The notes below the pieces were generated by a model. That model did no database searches. It saw only the letters and a list, made by a program, of their open reading frames with translations, and was not told the DNA's origin. Source: Aegilops tauschii subsp. strangulata (lineage: Eukaryota; Streptophyta; Magnoliopsida; Poales; Poaceae). Taken from it: a DNA stretch of 64,000 bases. Location: assembly GCF_002575655.3 (NCBI RefSeq), contig NC_053036.3, forward strand, positions 160,246,627 through 160,310,626. Reading direction: 5' to 3'. Positions 44,701 to 55,935 of the stretch are shown in pieces (position 1 is the stretch's first letter; each line of letters starts with the position of its first letter). A program made the position numbers and the translations under genes.

Positions 44701-46202
44701 TTTCCGCAAGCTGAATCTCCAAGTTGTTCCTCAAGGCTTTCTTGCCAACCTCATAGTCTCTCCTACTTTGGAAGATCAGATTCGTGAGGCACAACTCCTT
44801 GATGCCATGGTAAAGAAGGTGAAACGTGGTATCGACAATGGCCTTTCCAAATACAAGTGATATCGCATTGATGACAAAGACATTTTGTTTTTCGAGGACC
44901 GGTTTGTGGTTCCTAAAGGTGATCTAAGGAAAGTCATAATGAATGAGGCGCACAATTCTCTCCTTTCCATTCATCCTGGAAGTACGAAGATGTACCATGA
45001 CCTCAAGCAGTCGTATTGGTGGACTCGAATGAAGCGAGAAATTGCTCAATTCGTGAACGAATGTGATGTCTGTCGAAGAGTGAAAGCAGAACACCAACGA
45101 CCAGCTGGTCTCCTCCAACCTCTTGCTATCCCGGAATGGAAGTTTGATCATATCGAAATGGACTTCGTGACGGGTTTTCCAAAGTCCAAGCGCGGAAATG
45201 ATGCTATCTTCGTTGTCATCGACAAGCTTTCTAAAGTGGCTCATTTCCTTCCAATCAAAGAATCCATCACAGCAGCTCAGCTGGCAGAGCTTTACACCTC
45301 CAGAATTGTCTCCTTGCACGGCATTCCACAATTGATTTCTTCAGATCGTGGAAGTATCTTCACCTCTAAGTTCTGGGACTCCTTCCAGAAGGCCATGGGC
45401 ACAAACATACGCTTCAGCACAGCTTTCCATCCTCAAACTAGTGGCCAAGTCGAGCGAGTCAATCAAATTCTTGAAGATATGCTCAGGGCTTGTGTCATTT
45501 CCTTTGGCATGAAATGGGAAGATTGTCTTCCATATGCTGAATTCTCCTACAACAATAGCTTCCAAGCGAGTTCGGGCAAGGCCCCATTCGAGATTCTCTA
45601 TGGCAGAAAGTGTCGTACTCCTCTCAATTGGTCACAGACTGGTGAACGCCAACTTCTTGGCAATGACTTAATCACTGAAGCTAAAGAAATGTGTAAAGTC
45701 ATCCGTGATAATCTCAAAGCCGCGCAATCGCGCCAGAAGAGTTACTATGATAGTAAGCATCGTGATTTGGCTTTCGAGATCGGAGACCATGTCTACCTCT
45801 GCGTCTCTCCAATGAAAGGCACTCGTCGCTTCGGTATCAAAGGGAAGCTTGCCCCTAGATACGTGGGTCCTTTCAAGATCATTGGCAAAAGAGGCGACCT
45901 CGCCTATCAACTTGACCTTCCTTCCAACTTCGCGAACGTGCACGATGTGTTCCACGTGTCACAGCTCCGCAAGTGCTTCAAGACGCCTGAGCGCACTATC
46001 AACTTCGAAGAGATTGACCTCCAAGAAGATTTTGTCTTATCATGAGCACCCCGTTGCTATTCTTGAAGAAACTGAGCGCAAGACTCGCAACAAGTCAATC
46101 AAATTCCTGAAAGTGAAGTGGTCGCACCATTCCGACCGGGAAGCCACATGGGAACGCGAGGACCACCTCCGTTCTGAATATCCGGAGTTCTTTCAGTCCT
46201 AG
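41759..46202 (+). pseudogene. gag-pol: Chromovirus gag-pol with chromodomain, near-intact
   Basis: ATG at 41759 (MAPPTRQNP). Gag capsid domain at about residues 80-215, zinc knuckle [14 protein letters not shown] near 320, protease DTGAS near 392. RT has [10 protein letters not shown] and YLDD (near 703), and RNase H starts DASLQG near 853. A TGA at 44858-44860 interrupts the frame, which continues unchanged into integrase with its H..H..C..C site, D (EMDFVTG), D (SSDRGS) and E (QVERVNQ). A one-base shift near 46030 puts the chromodomain (from HEHPVAILEE to EYPEFFQS) in the next frame. With only these two lesions it is young or recently functional. The chromodomain normally steers integration to marked chromatin. 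Confidence 0.9.
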
Positions 46203-46238
46203 ATCTCGGGACGAGATCCTCTCGTAGTGGTGGAGTGT

Positions 46239-49200
46239 TGTAACACCCCGCATGTAACTTGCCATATTTGTAACTCCGACTCTTGCCATTTCCGGCTATG
46301 TGTTATGATATTCCCTCCGTGGTCGGGTTTTGTCTTTCGTTTTGTATTTTGTCATGTCATGCATATCATATCATGTCATCATGTGCATTGCATTTGCATA
46401 CGTGTTCGTCTCTTGCATCCGAGCATTTTCCCCGTTGTCCGTTTTGCAATCTGGCGCCCCTATCTCCTCCGGCGCATCCCTCTTGTTTTCTTTCGTGTGC
46501 GGGTGTCAAACTTTCTCGGAATGGACCGAGGCTTGTCAAGTGGCCTTATTATACCACCCGGAGACCACCGGTCAAGTTTCGTTCCATTTGGAGGTCGTTT
46601 GGTACTCCAACGGTTAACCGGGCATCCGCAATGTCCAGCCCAAAACCCACCAAACTCGCTTCCATGCTCTAGGTCGTTCGATCACGATCGTGTGGGCGAA
46701 AACCGCACCTCATTTGGAGCCTCCTAGCTCCCTCTACCTATAAATATGTGAGCATCCCGTATACATTCGCAGACGAACCCTAGCGTCTTCCACCTCGCGC
46801 CGCCGGACAAAGTCCACCCGTGCCGGACACGTCCACCCGCCACCTCACCTCGGCCAATAGGCTGCTGCCACGTCGCTCCGCCGCCGCCTCCAACCAACCG
46901 GAGCCCGCCACCTCTCCAGTGCGCGGCGCCCTCTCTCTCTTCCCCGTGCCGCGGGCCCGCCGCCGGCCAGGGCAGGCCCGCCCGGGCCCGAGCTGCGCCG
47001 CCCCTTGGCCGGCTTCCTCCAGAGCGCGCGCCGGCCGCCGGCGACCGCGCCCCGGGCCACCTCCCTCCGACCTCCCTCCGGCCTCTCCTCCTCCGTTCCG
47101 GCCGAAGCCAGGCGAGCCCGAGCCGGCGAGCTGCCTGAGTTCTCGATCGGATCTGGTAAGAACAACGAAGAGTTGACTTTCCCCTCGACCCCCCCGAAAA
47201 TTCCCAAGTCTGTGATTTTTCTCATTAAGTGCCTCTGTTCATAGTTGCATAACTTCTTGCATGTAGCTCCGATTTGCACGTGTGATATGTCAAATTGTTC
47301 GCCTCGTGATGCTCTACATTTGGTTCAATTGCACCATGTTCATTAGAGGTCATATTAACGCCCAAATCTCTGTTGGAAGAGGGCTAGTTGCTGTTATTCT
47401 CTAGTTCTTATCAGAACTTGGAGATTTGTCATTTTTGTATCTTTAAATCTGTGCATCTTATGGGCATGAGCTCTACATGTGTTTTAAAGTATGCCATGCC
47501 ATCTTTCCAGTGGTGTAGTCCATGTATTTTTGTGATCTCTATGGTGACTAGCACAAGCATGCAAAGTAGGCTCCGTAATATTTCTGATTTCAGGGACTTG
47601 GTGATTTCCCTAAGTCCTTGTCTGCTGTTATTTTGTTGCCATGTAAACTTGATGCTACGGAGAGATCCATGCATATTTTGGAGATGTTCAGTAAGGATGT
47701 TTTGTAGATATAGTTGTAATTGATCCATTCCTGCCCTTGTTTACAATTATGGAGTGTCATAGCATGACTTAATCTTGCTCTACTTTTGCTATAAAATATT
47801 TCTGGCAGATTCTTAACATGATATTCATTTTTGCCAAGCATGTTGTAGTTGATATATACATGCTATGTATTTGTTCTTGTCATGGTTAGCTTCATAAACA
47901 TGCCATCTTACTGTAGGTATGCTAGTTTTGTCATGCATTTCTCTGTAGTGAGTGCATCAAGCTCACAAAGAGGCCTACATATTATTATTTCTGCCATGCT
48001 CTGTTTTCTGCCAAGTCTGGAACCTGATAACGAAACTTGCTATGTTTACGTCATTCCCATCATATCTTCTGGTCCTTTTTGGCTTATGGTCAGTAAGGGA
48101 CTTATGTCATGTGCATTAGTAGAATACTTCCATGCCTTGTTTTGCTATGTTAAGTTCCGGTAGCATGTTGTTTTCGTGCTCTGAACATTGCTACCTGATG
48201 CTGTTTTCTGCCATGTCCAGTTTTTCACCAAGTCTGTGATCCTGTTATCTTTTGCACTTTTGCCATGCTTGTTTGAGCTTGTTATGTTGTGAACTAGCAG
48301 TAGCTCAGTGTTCATCTTTTGTCAAGCATCTCCTGTAGATTACTGCCATGTGCTTTGTTGCTATGTTGGAATGCTGTAGCATTGTTGTTTGTTGCATTTT
48401 AAGTACTATCTTGCTGTTAATCGCAGATTCGTGTCATTCTTGTTTTGCTTGCCATTTGCAAACCGTGCATCCGTTTCCGGCGATCTTTATATCGATTTCG
48501 ACTGAAATCATCTCATCTTTCCATTGGCATACTTGGTTTGCCAAGTTACTTCCATGTTCATCATTTTTCTTCCGGAGCACGCATATGCATCGCACATCAT
48601 ATCTTGCATATCATACATGTTTTGCATCATGTTGCTTGTGCATTCCTCGTGATTGATTGTGGTTCCGTTTGTTTGTGTTCTTGTCGTGGGTAGAGCCGGG
48701 AGACGAGTTCGTGAACGAGGAACCTGTTGAGTACGCTTACGAGGATCAAGCTTTCGACAACTCTGAGAACCTTGCAGGCAAGATGACCACCCCTCGAAAT
48801 CACTTCTATCTTTGCTTTGCTAGTTGTTCGCTCTATTGCCATGCTCCGCTACCTATCACTTGCTATATCATGTCTCCCATTTTGCCATGTCAGCCTCTAA
48901 CCATCCTTTCCTAACAAACCGTTGATTGGCTAAGTTACCGCTTTTGCTCAGCCCCTCTTATAGCGTTGCTAGTTGCAGGTGAAGTTGAAGTTTGTTCCAT
49001 GTCGGAACATGGATATGTTGGGATATCACAATATCTCTTATTTAATTAATGCATCTATATATTTTGGTAAAGGGTGGAAGGCTCGGCCTTGTGCCTGGTG
49101 TTTTGTTCCACTCTTGCCGCCCTAGTTACTGATATACCGGGATTATGTTCCTTGATTTTGCGTTCCTTACACGGTCGGGTGATTTATGGGACCCCCTTGA

Positions 49201-50363
49201 CGGTTCGCCTTGAATAAAACTCCTCCAGCAAGGTCCAACCTTGGTTTTACCATTTGCCACCTAAGCCTTTTTCCCCCGGGTTTTCTAGAGCCCGAGGGTC
49301 ATCTTTATTTTAAACCCCCGGGCCAGTGTTCCTCTGAGTGCTGGTCCAAACTAGAGCCCTTTGCAGCTACGGACTTCTTATCCGGTGTGCCCTGAGAACG
49401 AGATATATGCAGCTCCTATCGGGATTTGTCGGCACATTCGGGCGGCTTTGCTGGTCTTGTTTTACCATTGTCGAAATGTCTTGTAAACCGGGATTCCGAG
49501 ACTGATCGGGTCTTTCCGGGAGAAGGTTTATCCTTCGTTGACCGTGAGAGCTTATGATGGGCTAAGTTGGGACACCCCTGCAGAGTATTATCTTTCGAAA
49601 GCCATGCCCGCGGTTATGAGGGAGATGGGAATTTGTTAATGTCCGGTTGTAGAGAACTTGTCACTTGACCCATTTAAAATACATCAACTGCGTGTGTTGC
49701 CGTGATGGTCTCTTCTCGGCGGAGTCCGGGAAGTGAACACGGTCTGAGTTATGTATGCCGTAAGTAGGTGTTCAGGATCACTTCTTGGTCATTGCTAATT
49801 GACAACCGCTCCGTTGCTTCTCTTCTCGCTCTCTTTCGCGTATGTTAGCCACCATATATGCTTATTGCCGCTGCAGCTCCACCTCACTACACCTTCTTTT
49901 CCTATAAGCTTAAATAGTCTTGATCTCGCGGGTGTGAGATTGCTGAGTCCCCGTGACTCACAGATTCTACCAAAACAGTTGCAGGTGCCGACGATGCCAG
50001 TGCAGATGATGGGGTCGATCTCAAGTGGGAGTTCGACGAGGAACGTGGTCGTTACTATGTGTCTTTTCCTGATGATCAGTAGTGGAGCCCAGTTGGGACG
50101 ATCGGGGATCTAGCATTTGGGGTTGTCTTATTTTCATCTGGATTTTGACCGTAGTCGGTCTATATGTTTGTATTTTGGATGATGTATGAATTATATTTAT
50201 GTATTGTGTGAAGTGGCAATTGTAAGCCAACTCTTTATCCCATTCTTGTTCATTACATGGGATTGTGTGAAGATGACCCTTCTTGCGACAAAACCACTAT
50301 GCGGTTATGCCTCTAAGTCGTGCCTTGACACGTGGGAGATATAGCCGCATCGTGGGCGTTACA
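46239..50363 (+). repeat. 3' LTR of the chromovirus (4.1 kb)
   Basis: Starts TGTAACACCCC and ends GGGCGTTACA, an inverted TGTAAC...GTTACA. It is preceded by the purine tract AGTGGTGGAGTG. The TATA box TATAAATA lies at 46739-46746, followed by a GC-rich leader (46790-47150) and a GTAAGA donor at about 47157. Long introns and exon-like blocks follow. ORFs on either strand in the GC-rich leader are compositional. Confidence 0.8.
48694..50082 (+). other. Exon-like coding blocks within the chromovirus LTR
   Basis: The leader frame (...GELPEFSIGS) ends at the donor near 47156. Acceptor GGGTAG leads to exon 48694-48777 (PGDEFVNEEPVEYAY...ENLAG), which ends at a GC-type donor (CAG|GCAAGA). Acceptor TTGCAG leads to exon 49985-50082 ([10 protein letters not shown], then [18 protein letters not shown] and a TAG stop). 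Phases match at both joins. An alternative 3' exon begins at 48979 after TTGCAG, also in phase. No ATG is seen in the leader, so the translation start is unknown. The peptide is very acidic, and I do not recognise its family. Confidence 0.45.
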
Positions 50364-51260
50364 GTGTGACCCTATAGGTTCGGTGAAGTATAGACATGAC
50401 CCGGAACCCCTTCCGATCAATGATCAACATCGGAGCCATGGACACCCATATTGACCCCTATACCCACACGAATGAATATTTGAGTGAACCTCCAGTTGCA
50501 GTGAGCTATTCCTGTTGCTTCGCGATATGTCACAAACACCCGAGGTGAGATTTGTTGCATCCTCGTGGATGAACAATTTGTCCACCATGCAAGTTACCTC
50601 GTTACCGGTTTTGTTCTCTTTTCTCGTTTCCGTGTTCCGGCATCCCTGTGATCAAATCACGCTGTGTCTGGCTAGACGATGATGGATACCGTAATACCGA
50701 GAGGGCCCGAGAATATCTCTCCATTGTCGGAGGAGCAAATCCCAATCTTGAGCTATCAAGTTACTTGACACACTTTTCCATGATCCCGTAAGCCGCCGTA
50801 ATAGCCACCCATTTACGGATGACGTTTAACAAACCCCAAAGTTCATGAAGCAAGCATGAAGAAACTCGATACTCTCATGGTCTAAGGAATCATGCAAACG
50901 TTAACCATCTCTGTGTTATGCACCATTAAATTGTGACGAATGAATCTCTTAGCATAACATCAATCCGGGTCGATTCAACACAAATGTTCTCTTAACATTG
51001 TGCCCTCAAAATTGCTGGCATAGACATGCCCATGATCAGGAAAACAGAACCATCATGCAACACTTGAGCTAGTCTTAGAGGCCAAACTAGGAATACTTTT
51101 ACCGTTTATTATTCGACACGTGCATATGAGTCTTCCTCCGAGCCTCGTGGATATTGCAGACTCGAGAATCATTGCAGTTATAGCATGGAACATAAACATA
51201 ATTATGAACTTGGAGAGAAATAATATCATTTATTATTGCCTCTAGGGCATATCTCCTACA
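50364..51260 (-). repeat. Copia-type LTR, proximal (U3) half
   Basis: The minus strand starts TGTAGGAGATATGCCCTAG at 51260 and runs to the chromovirus insertion at 50364. It is related at its start to the Copia LTR at 61698 (GGAAATATGCCCTAGAGG). Flanked by CCTGG at 51261-51265, matching 40996-41000. Confidence 0.75.
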
Positions 51261-52505
51261 CCTGGTGGGTTGTGCCCACCTCGGGTGCCCCCCGAACCGC
51301 CTCTTTGCTCTATAAATACCCCAAAAATACCAGAACCCTAGAAGCGTCGACGAAATATTCATCCAGCCGCCGCAGAGTCCAGAACCACCAGATCCAATCT
51401 AGACACCATCTCGGATGGGGTTCACCACCTCATTGGTGCCTCTCCGATGATGTGTGAGTAGTTCTTTGTAGACTTTCGGGTCCGTAGTTAGTAGCTAGAT
51501 GGATTTCTCTCTCTCGCTGAATTCTCAATACAATGGTCTCTTGGAGATCCATATGATGTAACTCTTTTTGCGGTGTGTTTGTTGGGATCTGATGAACTTT
51601 GAGTTTATGATCAGTCATATCTTTTTATATCCATGAAAGTTATTTGAGTTTCTTTGATCTCTTATATGCATGATCTCTTATAGCCTCGTATTTCTTCTCC
51701 GATATTTGGGTTTTGTTTGGCCACTTTGATCTATTTATCTTGCAAGGGGAAGAGGTGCCTGGTAGTGGGTTTGATCTTACGGTGCTTGATCCTAGTGACA
51801 GAAAGGGAAACAACACATATGTATCGTTGCTACTAAGGATAAAAAGATGGAATCTATATCTACACAATAGATAAACGGATCTTGCCTACATCATGGCATC
51901 GTTCTTATTGCATTACTCCGTTTTTCCATGAACTTAATACACTAGATGCATGCTGGATAGCAGTCGATGTGTGGAGTAATAGTAGTAGATGCAGGCAGGA
52001 GTCGGTCTACTAATCTTGGACGTGATGCCTATGTAATGATCATTGCCTGGATATCGTCATAATTATTTGAGGTTCTATCAATTTCCCAATAGTAATTTGT
52101 TTACCCACTGTTTGCTATTTTTCTCGAGAGAAGCCACTAGTGAAACCTACGGCCCCCGGGTCTTCTTTCTCATATATTTGCTTGCGATCTACTTTTCCTT
52201 TGCATTCTAATTCAGATATATTAAACCAAAAATACAAAAAATACTTTGCTGCACTTTATTTTATTTATGATCTATTATTTCAATCTATTGCAAATTTCTG
52301 GCATCGTTACCCGAAAGGGATTGACACCCCCTTTAACACGTCGGATTGCGAGGTGTTGTTATTTGTGCGCAGGTGTTGTTTATCTTGTGTTGCTTGGTTC
52401 TCCTACTGGTTCGATAACCTTTGTTTCATCACTGAGGGAAATACCTACCTTCACTGTGCTACATCATCCCTTCCTCTTTGGGGAAATACCGACGTAGTCC
52501 TAGCA
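51261..52505 (+). repeat. tRNA-Asp-type LTR, right piece
   Basis: Continuation of 40953-41000. TATA box TATAAATA at 51311-51318. The end near CCTAGCA (52505) is followed by a decayed primer site. The ORFs at 52140-52604 are not genes. Confidence 0.65.
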
Positions 52506-52519
52506 GACAGGAGTTTTTC

Positions 52520-52537
52520 TGGTGCTATAGTCAGGGA
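52520..52537 (+). promoter_or_regulatory. Decayed tRNA-Asp primer-binding site
   Basis: Reads TGGTGCTATAGTCAGGGA against TGGCGCCGTTGCCGGGGA. Most changes are C-to-T or G-to-A, the pattern of methylation-driven decay. Confidence 0.55.
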
Positions 52538-52541
52538 GCAA

Positions 52542-52979
52542 TCACCTGCTCCGCCACGGCCGCAGCCGCAGCCGCCGCCCTGTCCCGGGCACTCTTGGCG
52601 TTGAGCCTGTTCCGCCGGTCGATGGTGAAAGCCTCCCGGCGCTGAACCTCCGCCTTCCAGTCGGCGTTTGACATGCCCGGGGGTTTTGGGTGGCGTCGGC
52701 ATCGGTAGCCGCGCGAGGGGCCGTGTACTTCTTCGGCGGCATGGCGGCCGGATGGAGGGGAGAGGGAGGAGAATGGCGGGAGAAGAGGGCAGAAGGGGGG
52801 GAATGGAGGGAAACGAGGGGGGAAAGCGTGGGGGGTCGGCGGGAAAAGGGCCTTCTCTCGCCGACAGAGTGGACCCACGCACCTTTTCGCTTCGGCCGGC
52901 GCCCCCAGGCGACCTCCGGGGGCTTGGGTTCGGCTCGAGTTCGCCGGCTGTTATTTCGACCCAAACCGACGATAAACAA
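52542..52979 (-). pseudogene. Fragment of an unknown repetitive gene family
   Basis: From an ATG at about 52743 the minus strand reads MPPKKYTAPRAATDADATQN. A homopolymer AAAACCCCC then shifts the frame, and the neighbouring frame carries on with MSNADWKAEVQRREAFTI and a basic, alanine-rich tail. The second part looks like the start of a trihelix/NAM-associated-type protein commonly found in repeats. It is truncated at about 52540 by the LTR remnant. The function is not assignable. Confidence 0.45.
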
Positions 52980-53019
52980 GATCCTGGGGGCGCGACTGGA
53001 CTGATTTTTGGGCGCCGGT

Positions 53020-53072
53020 GCTAAAAAATGGCCTGGGGCCTGTTGAGGACGCGGCTGGAGATGCTCTTAGAG
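53020..53072. mobile_element. Possible terminal repeat of a Harbinger-like element
   Basis: The reverse strand of this stretch reads TAAGAGCATCTCCAGCCGCG, a sequence seen at ends of PIF/Harbinger-type grass transposons with a TAA/TTA target duplication. It would be the promoter-side end of the element carrying the fragment at 52542-52979. The other end is not found. Confidence 0.35.
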
Positions 53073-54262
53073 GCAGAAAGACCATACACTTGCGTGCTCG
53101 AACTGATTACTAAGAACACCTAAAGTGTATGAATTTTGCCACCTCTAACCCTCCTGTCTCCCTTGAGACAGTCTCTATACATTGCACCACTTGCCTCTAG
53201 TATCGCCTCTAGCCTTAGAGGGTGCCCCCAATAACTAAAAATTCAACCGGTTCTCGCTTATCAGCCTTAGGAAGACCTAAGAAAGTCCAAGAGAATGGTG
53301 ATTTGTTCAACATATGTGGTGCTATTGAAACCTTTTTTTAACATTAACCATGCAGGGTTGCCTCTATACATGTTTCTACTTTTATAAAAAATCGAGTTGG
53401 GTAGACCATCTGATCTATATTTGAGGATAGAAAGCAAATTATGGTAATTTTACAAGAAGATACTCGCATCTCTCTTCACATTTGCAGATAAGGCCTTCTC
53501 TTGTTCATGCTTATCTCCCACAACCTCATTGTTGAGCAATTAAAAAAGAAAGCCTCTGAAACAATCTGGCATGATGGCCGTTGACGGCGTCGTCCATTCC
53601 CATGCCTCCGTTCAGTCCGACCACCAAGCACCACCACGTCCCACTCCTCCAGATATCACTAGTTTTTACATATGAGATTATTCCCATATGGGTCAATCAC
53701 AACAGGTAAAAAAAAAGATGCATCTTGCTAGTATACCCAAAAAGGGCAAAAACCGACGAACACACAGGACATATGCATCGGCAACAAGAGGCCGGTGGTT
53801 TGGGAAGATCCGGCAAAGGCACAATCCCTTCGGAAGAATCTCTCACGTACATGTAAAAAAAGGGGTGCACTGATGAAAACAACAGTGACCTTTCGCTTTG
53901 GGCAAACACATGAGGTCGCCATGAAAGCTGTCCATCCATGATCCATCCATGCACCCTACCCTCGTCGTCGTAGCTGCATGCATGTCTAGCAAGCGGCCAG
54001 CAGCGGCACTCAGTCAGCAGGCAGGCAGGCATGCACCACTGCAGCAGCGAGCGCCTGCGCTGCACTGCGCTTGCGTCTGCATGCATGTCCTGGACTCTTG
54101 CCTGCCGGTGCAATTATTTTCCCGTCGAATCCAACCAAAAGTGTGCGTCTGCCCTTTTCGCCATGTGAAGCTGCCTTGTTTTCTTCCTTCTCTACCTAGG
54201 CCAGTTTGGCGGCCGCGGCCGGCAACCGCGTAATGTGCGTGAGTCCGAACTGACATACGTAC
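53073..54262. other. Intergenic sequence
   Basis: No supported gene. ORFs on both strands (for example 53697-54233) are unrelated in composition and lack family features. The sequence is moderately GC-balanced and largely free of recognised LTRs, as expected in a gene island. Confidence 0.55.
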
Positions 54263-54265
54263 GTA

Positions 54266-54309
54266 CTCCCTCCGATGCATCCGAGACAAGTAATTCCGAA
54301 CGGAGGGAG
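54266..54309. mobile_element. Very short Stowaway MITE remnant
   Basis: 44 bp, CTCCCTCCG...CGGAGGGAG with TA on each side (54264-54265, 54310-54311). It sits in a symmetric ACGTACGTA context. The interior keeps only AGACAAGTAATTCCGAA of the usual 100-170-bp element. Confidence 0.7.
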
Positions 54310-54703
54310 TACGTACGTGGCTTGCCGGCTGGATCCACATCTCGCGTAGAACAGAACGGAGGACGAAAAATAGTAGTAATCCATGTTGGTCTGTTGCTTT
54401 CACCCGTTCTGTTAACACAATCATACACATCACATGGGCACTTGATAGACATCCTCTCGGTTTGTCGCTTGATGGATGCTGGCGATTTTACTTGTTTATC
54501 TTCATAATTGACCCCGGTTTCGCTGCTCAATTTCAGTACAGTTCATAGCCCAACTTCCTATTCAAGTACTTCAATATTTTTAGAAGAATATGTGCATGAA
54601 TGTTGATGGAGAAGAATGGGACGTGTTGACTTGGTTGCGACGTATTGAGCTGGAAGCCACAACACGAGCACTAGTACTAAACCTTCCATTCCATTCACTA
54701 GTA

Positions 54704-54861
54704 CTCCCTCCGTTCCAAAATATAAGTTTTTTAGAGATTTTAATAAGTGACCACATACGAAGCAAAATGAGTGAATATACACTCTAGAATATGTCTATAT
54801 ACATCCGTATGTAGTCCATAGTAAAAAATTTAAAAAGACTTATATTTGAGAACGGAGGAAG
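54704..54861. mobile_element. Stowaway MITE
   Basis: 158 bp, from CTCCCTCCGTTCC to GAACGGAGGAAG with TA target duplications at 54702-54703 and 54862-54863. The AT-rich arms pair as a hairpin (AATATAAGT... against ...ACTTATATTT). Confidence 0.9.
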
Positions 54862-55129
54862 TAAATCTCAAGATAAGAAAACCCCATCCAATACAGCATG
54901 CTCAGAAGAATTCAGAGTCCCAACCCAACCCCAATCCAAGACCAACACCGGAAATGCGGCGGTCAATCAAAGTTAGGCACCGCAAGTGCTACCCGCACAA
55001 ATCAGCGCAGCCAATACGCAAACTCGCTTCCGAATGTGAACTCCACCTGCGTACACAAAAATGCAGTCAGCACTCGCTCCCTGTCACTCACTCAACCTTA
55101 TTCATTTCATTGTAGCCATCCTATTCCTG

Positions 55130-55400
55130 CTACACTTTTTAGAGCAATTATAATAAGCTTATGTAAGCAGGCTGTAAGGATTAAAATATTATTTTTTTGC
55201 TGACATGAAGGGAAGAGAAGAGCAGAGAGATAAGGAGCCGGCTACAGAATAAGAGTCAGCTGCAGCACGTGCTCTTAGGCACTATATAAGAGTGGGAGAT
55301 GGGCCATATATTAATGAAGTAGCTCATCTTTAGATCTTACTATTATATTTAAAGACTACAAGGTTGGCTATAGATGATATGCCATCAACTGGACCATGCT
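55130..55400. mobile_element. MITE-like grass repeat (probable)
   Basis: Contains AGAGCAATTATAATAAGCT, a GAGAAGAGCAGAGAGATAAGGAG tract and a TATATTAATGAAGTAGC segment, phrases typical of a common grass MITE. Clear terminal inverted repeats were not established. Confidence 0.4.
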
Positions 55401-55935
55401 CCTACAGGTGATGGATGGATGGATGGCTAGCCACCAAACCGCACGCAAAAAGTTGGCATCTTTGCACGTCTTCCAAGAGCTAGCACTTGGTTACCCACTT
55501 TTCCCCAGAAATCAGAATACAAAAACACATGCTGGGAGCTCACACATGCGCACAACTTGACAGAGAGGTTGGTGACATGGGAGAAATAAAATAATCCAGC
55601 CCAACCAAACAGGCCTGTTTCTCTTCAGAAACTTGACCACACGCCTCCCCAGAACAGACTCAGACCAACATCTCTCCGAGGCAGAGAACAAACCCACATG
55701 ATCTGTCAAACACTTGCCTTACCTTACCTAGAAGTTAATCAACTCCTCGAACCAAAACTTGAAAACAGAAAACCAAGAAGAAAAAAATCACAAAAAAGAT
55801 ATGGAAAAAGGAAGAAAGGCTTGGGGTGTGAATGAACTAATTTACTGGATAATACATAGGCGTCAAGGGGGTGCGTGTTGTCTTGTTGTTAGGGCTTGGG
55901 CAGCAGCAGTGGCAGTTCATTTCATTTCTTGGAGG
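55401..55935 (-). other. 3' flank and presumed 3' UTR of the neprosin gene
   Basis: Non-coding on both strands. No canonical AATAAA for the minus strand was found close to the stop codon, so the 3' end is not placed. Confidence 0.5.

Larger units (their letters stand above)
41756..50363 (+). mobile_element. Chromodomain Ty3/gypsy element, 5' LTR deleted
   Basis: Gag-pol with integrase and a chromodomain, followed by a 4.1-kb LTR. Upstream of the gag ATG there is neither an LTR matching 46239-50363 nor a TGGTATCAGAGC primer site. The left end was therefore lost, together with part of the Copia LTR that it had entered. It resembles the Tekay/Del type of chromovirus. Confidence 0.8.

Noticed and set aside
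46820..47279. Long GC-rich ORFs of 118 and 144 aa on both strands
   Set aside because: They overlap in opposite strands inside the LTR leader and are made of P, R, A and G. This is composition, not protein; only the frame leading into the LTR exons is discussed.
53697..54530. ORFs of 112-139 aa between the LTR remnant and the MITE
   Set aside because: They overlap on both strands, include the palindromic MITE, and show no domain or splice structure.
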